Part shown: positions 62,371-64,000 of the stretch, piece by piece
How the letters are laid out: each line of letters opens with the position of its first letter
How positions within the stretch are numbered: position 1 is the first letter of the stretch
Assembly: GCF_902830275.1 (NCBI RefSeq)
Contig: NZ_CADESW010000003.1
Coordinates: forward strand, 186,001-250,000
DNA from: Burkholderia stagnalis
GTDB taxonomy: Bacteria > Pseudomonadota > Gammaproteobacteria > Burkholderiales > Burkholderiaceae
Direction of reading: 5' to 3'
DNA length: 64,000 nucleotides
Notes under the pieces: model-generated
Told to the model about the DNA's origin: nothing
What the model saw: only the letters and a program-made list of their open reading frames with translations
Databases searched by the model: none
Program-made: the position numbers and the translations under genes

Positions 62371-63629
62371 AACTACCGGTTCCGATTGCGCTGCTGTTCG
62401 CGCTCCACGCAGGCGTCGCGGATGCCGCGCCGCGCATCGTCTACCAGGGCACGCTGCAAGGCGCCGGCGAAGTCGTGATGGAACTCGACAGCCGGCCGGC
62501 GGCGGACGGCACGATTTCGGGTCGCTATTTCTACGCGCAGTACGGCATCGACATCCCGCTGCAAGGCAAGCCCGCACAGCTCGTCGAGCCGCTTGCACGC
62601 AGGGATTTGCCGGACGACGCGCGCGCCGCGTCGAGATACGGCGATCACGCCGGCTTCGACCATGCCGCGGCAACCTGGCGCGGCACGCAGGACAACGGGG
62701 GTTATCGCGGCCGCTGGACCGACGCGCGCTCCGGCAAGACGCGCGCCTTCGCATTGCGCCGTGTCGCCGAATACGATCCCGACGCGGTGGCGCCCGGCGC
62801 CGTCGAAGCCGTCACCGATCTCATCGCGGGCGGCGTCGGCAGCGGCATCGCGCGCGGCGCGGAGATCGACATGAAGCACGCGCCTTACGCGGCGCTGAAG
62901 CTCGCCGGCCACGCGCAACCTGCCGGCCCCGAAATCGGCGACGGTGCGGTCGGCTACCGGATGTGGCGCGACCCGCGCACGCAGTTCATGTATCCGCGGC
63001 TCAGCCGCCATCCCGATCCGGCCGTGATGACGCGGGTCAACCGCCTGCTGGCGCAGCGGCACGGGCAGATGAACCTCGCCGCACTCGAATGCGCGTCGAC
63101 GCGCTACACCGATGACGGGCCGGCGGCCGGCACGCTCGGCGGATATGACGACGAGCACGTGACGGTTACGTGGCTGTCACCTGCGGTACTCGGCATTGTG
63201 GAATCGGGCAGTACCTTTTGCGGCGGCGCGCACCCGGACAATCACTACGACCCCGTGACGTTCGACCTGCTGCACGGCACGTATCTCGACTGGAATCGCG
63301 TCATCGACGCTTCATCGCCGGGCGGGGACAGCGTGCCGGAAACGAGCCCTGCGCTGGTGCGCTTCATCACGCGGCTGCGTGACGAAGCCAAGCCGGGCAT
63401 GCAGCCGACGAACGGCGAAGGCGATTCGATGTCGTGCGCCGACGTGTTCCCCGGCTATCTCGCGTTCGAGTTCGATGCGCCCGGCAAGCTGTCGTTCAGC
63501 GTGTCCGGCATCGGGCACGCGATGGGCGCCTGCCTCGGGCCGCAGCTCGATGCGCCGTTTGCAGCGCTGACGCCGATCCTGAAACCGGGCGGATCGCGCT
63601 ATCTCGTGCCGGGCGTCAAGCTGCCATAA
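62367..63629 (+). CDS. Exported protein with DUF3298/RsiV-like domain
   Basis: The protein is 420 residues. A signal peptide (LPVPIALLFALHAGVADA) leads to an N-terminal beta-rich domain (YQGTLQGAGEVVMELDSRPAADGTISGRYFYAQYGIDIPLQG) of small repeats. The C-terminal part is RsiV/DUF3298-like with PRLSRHPDPAVMTRVNRLL and ESGSTFCGGAHPDNHYDPVTFDLLHG, whose GGAHP segment is the family mark. RsiV in Bacillus binds lysozyme; here the ligand is unknown. It starts inside the preceding gene's stop. Confidence 0.8.
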   Translation: MKLPVPIALLFALHAGVADAAPRIVYQGTLQGAGEVVMELDSRPAADGTISGRYFYAQYGIDIPLQGKPAQLVEPLARRDLPDDARAASRYGDHAGFDHAAATWRGTQDNGGYRGRWTDARSGKTRAFALRRVAEYDPDAVAPGAVEAVTDLIAGGVGSGIARGAEIDMKHAPYAALKLAGHAQPAGPEIGDGAVGYRMWRDPRTQFMYPRLSRHPDPAVMTRVNRLLAQRHGQMNLAALECASTRYTDDGPAAGTLGGYDDEHVTVTWLSPAVLGIVESGSTFCGGAHPDNHYDPVTFDLLHGTYLDWNRVIDASSPGGDSVPETSPALVRFITRLRDEAKPGMQPTNGEGDSMSCADVFPGYLAFEFDAPGKLSFSVSGIGHAMGACLGPQLDAPFAALTPILKPGGSRYLVPGVKLP

Positions 63630-63647
63630 AGCGTCGCCGGCACGGTG

Positions 63648-64000
63648 TCAGGAAGCGCCGCCCGGCGGATCGACTTCGATCCCCAGTTCCGCCGCCATCC
63701 GCTCGACGAGCGACTGCAACCGCGCGACTTCGTCCGCGAGGCGCTTCTGCTCGGCCTTCAGCGCCTCGAACTCGGACGGCGGCACCGAATCGGCCCCGCC
63801 CGCCTCCTGCGCCGCGAAGTCGCTCACGCTCACCTCGCCGCACATCAGGTGCGTCCAGCGGTTCTCCCGCGCGCCGGCCGCACGCGGCAGCTTCACGACG
63901 AGCGAAGGCTCGCGCGTCGCCAGCTCCTCCAGGAACGCCTCGACCGACGAGATATCCGCGAAGCCATGCAGGCGCGCGGTGTTCAGGCGCAGTTCGGCGG
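63648..64000 (-). CDS. yceH: YceH-family protein (DUF480), 3' part
   Basis: The gene runs off the end of the window; about 117 residues are visible. Seen: ELRLNTARLHGFADISSVEAFLEELATREPSLVVKLPRAAGARENRWTHLMCGEV in parts, followed by a coiled coil (FEALKAEQKRLADEVARLQSLVERMAAELG), as in YceH. DUF480 proteins have two winged-helix domains; only the end of the second and the C-terminal coil are here. Confidence 0.88.
   Translation of the reverse strand, partial: AELRLNTARLHGFADISSVEAFLEELATREPSLVVKLPRAAGARENRWTHLMCGEVSVSDFAAQEAGGADSVPPSEFEALKAEQKRLADEVARLQSLVERMAAELGIEVDPPGGAS

Overview
The window is GC-rich throughout, with very strong third-position G/C and closely packed genes. The gene content (hopanoid hpn genes, DUF4148 and FUSC-type proteins, an Opp system with an OprD porin, and a CS1/cable-type pilus locus next to two BvgS-like kinases and a response regulator) points to Burkholderia, most likely the B. 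cepacia complex. I see no rRNA, tRNA, CRISPR array, transposase or phage gene. The window looks like ordinary chromosome carrying two accessory modules.

Layout. 0-2.4 kb: a YhhY-type acetyltransferase, a small unknown protein and a DedA-rhodanese fusion. 2.4-10.4 kb: peptide uptake on the minus strand, made of an XRE-cupin regulator, oppABCDF and an OprD-family porin. 10.9-12.7 kb: a POT/PTR peptide transporter and a 68-residue protein. 12.9-20.9 kb: acyP-rarD, then hopanoid genes hpnA, hpnB, ispH and hpnH, interrupted by a protein built of 14-residue repeats. 21-24.6 kb: small proteins, an 8-bp tandem repeat and a TonB-dependent receptor behind a candidate Fur box.

24.9-33.1 kb holds the most interesting region, a compact, apparently undescribed small-molecule gene cluster. 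A GntR regulator lies beside two divergent transcription units. The minus-strand unit encodes an archaeal-type (MJ0400/GriI-like) aldolase, two tandem paralogues of archaeal-type 3-dehydroquinate synthase II (MJ1249/GriH-like) and an O-methyltransferase. The plus-strand unit encodes a luciferase-like monooxygenase, a salicylate-hydroxylase-like FAD monooxygenase and a flavin reductase. GriI and GriH are the enzymes known to make 3-amino-4-hydroxybenzoate from aspartate semialdehyde and dihydroxyacetone phosphate. The cluster is therefore predicted to make a methylated, oxygenated aminophenol-type compound. A perfect 9-bp-arm palindrome sits in the divergent promoter. A LysR regulator and a four-gene FUSC/DUF1656/HlyD/NodT efflux system follow directly (33.2-39 kb) and could export the product.

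39-47 kb: a DOPA-dioxygenase-like protein, TrhA, cstA-ybdD with three 49-bp hairpin repeats upstream, a DapF-like protein lacking key catalytic residues, a lipoprotein, a FlxA-like protein and a PRC-barrel protein. 47.1-58.1 kb: a cable-type (CS1/alpha, alternate chaperone-usher) pilus locus, cblB-cblA-cblC-cblD, followed by hybrid kinases (CblS- and CblT-like) and a LuxR-type regulator (CblR-like). A stem-loop after cblA probably sets the pilin-to-usher ratio. 58.8-64 kb: a DAHP synthase, a secreted LIP-family lipase, two overlapping genes of unknown function and the 3' part of yceH.

All assignments come from reading the translated sequence and recalling family motifs. No database search was run.
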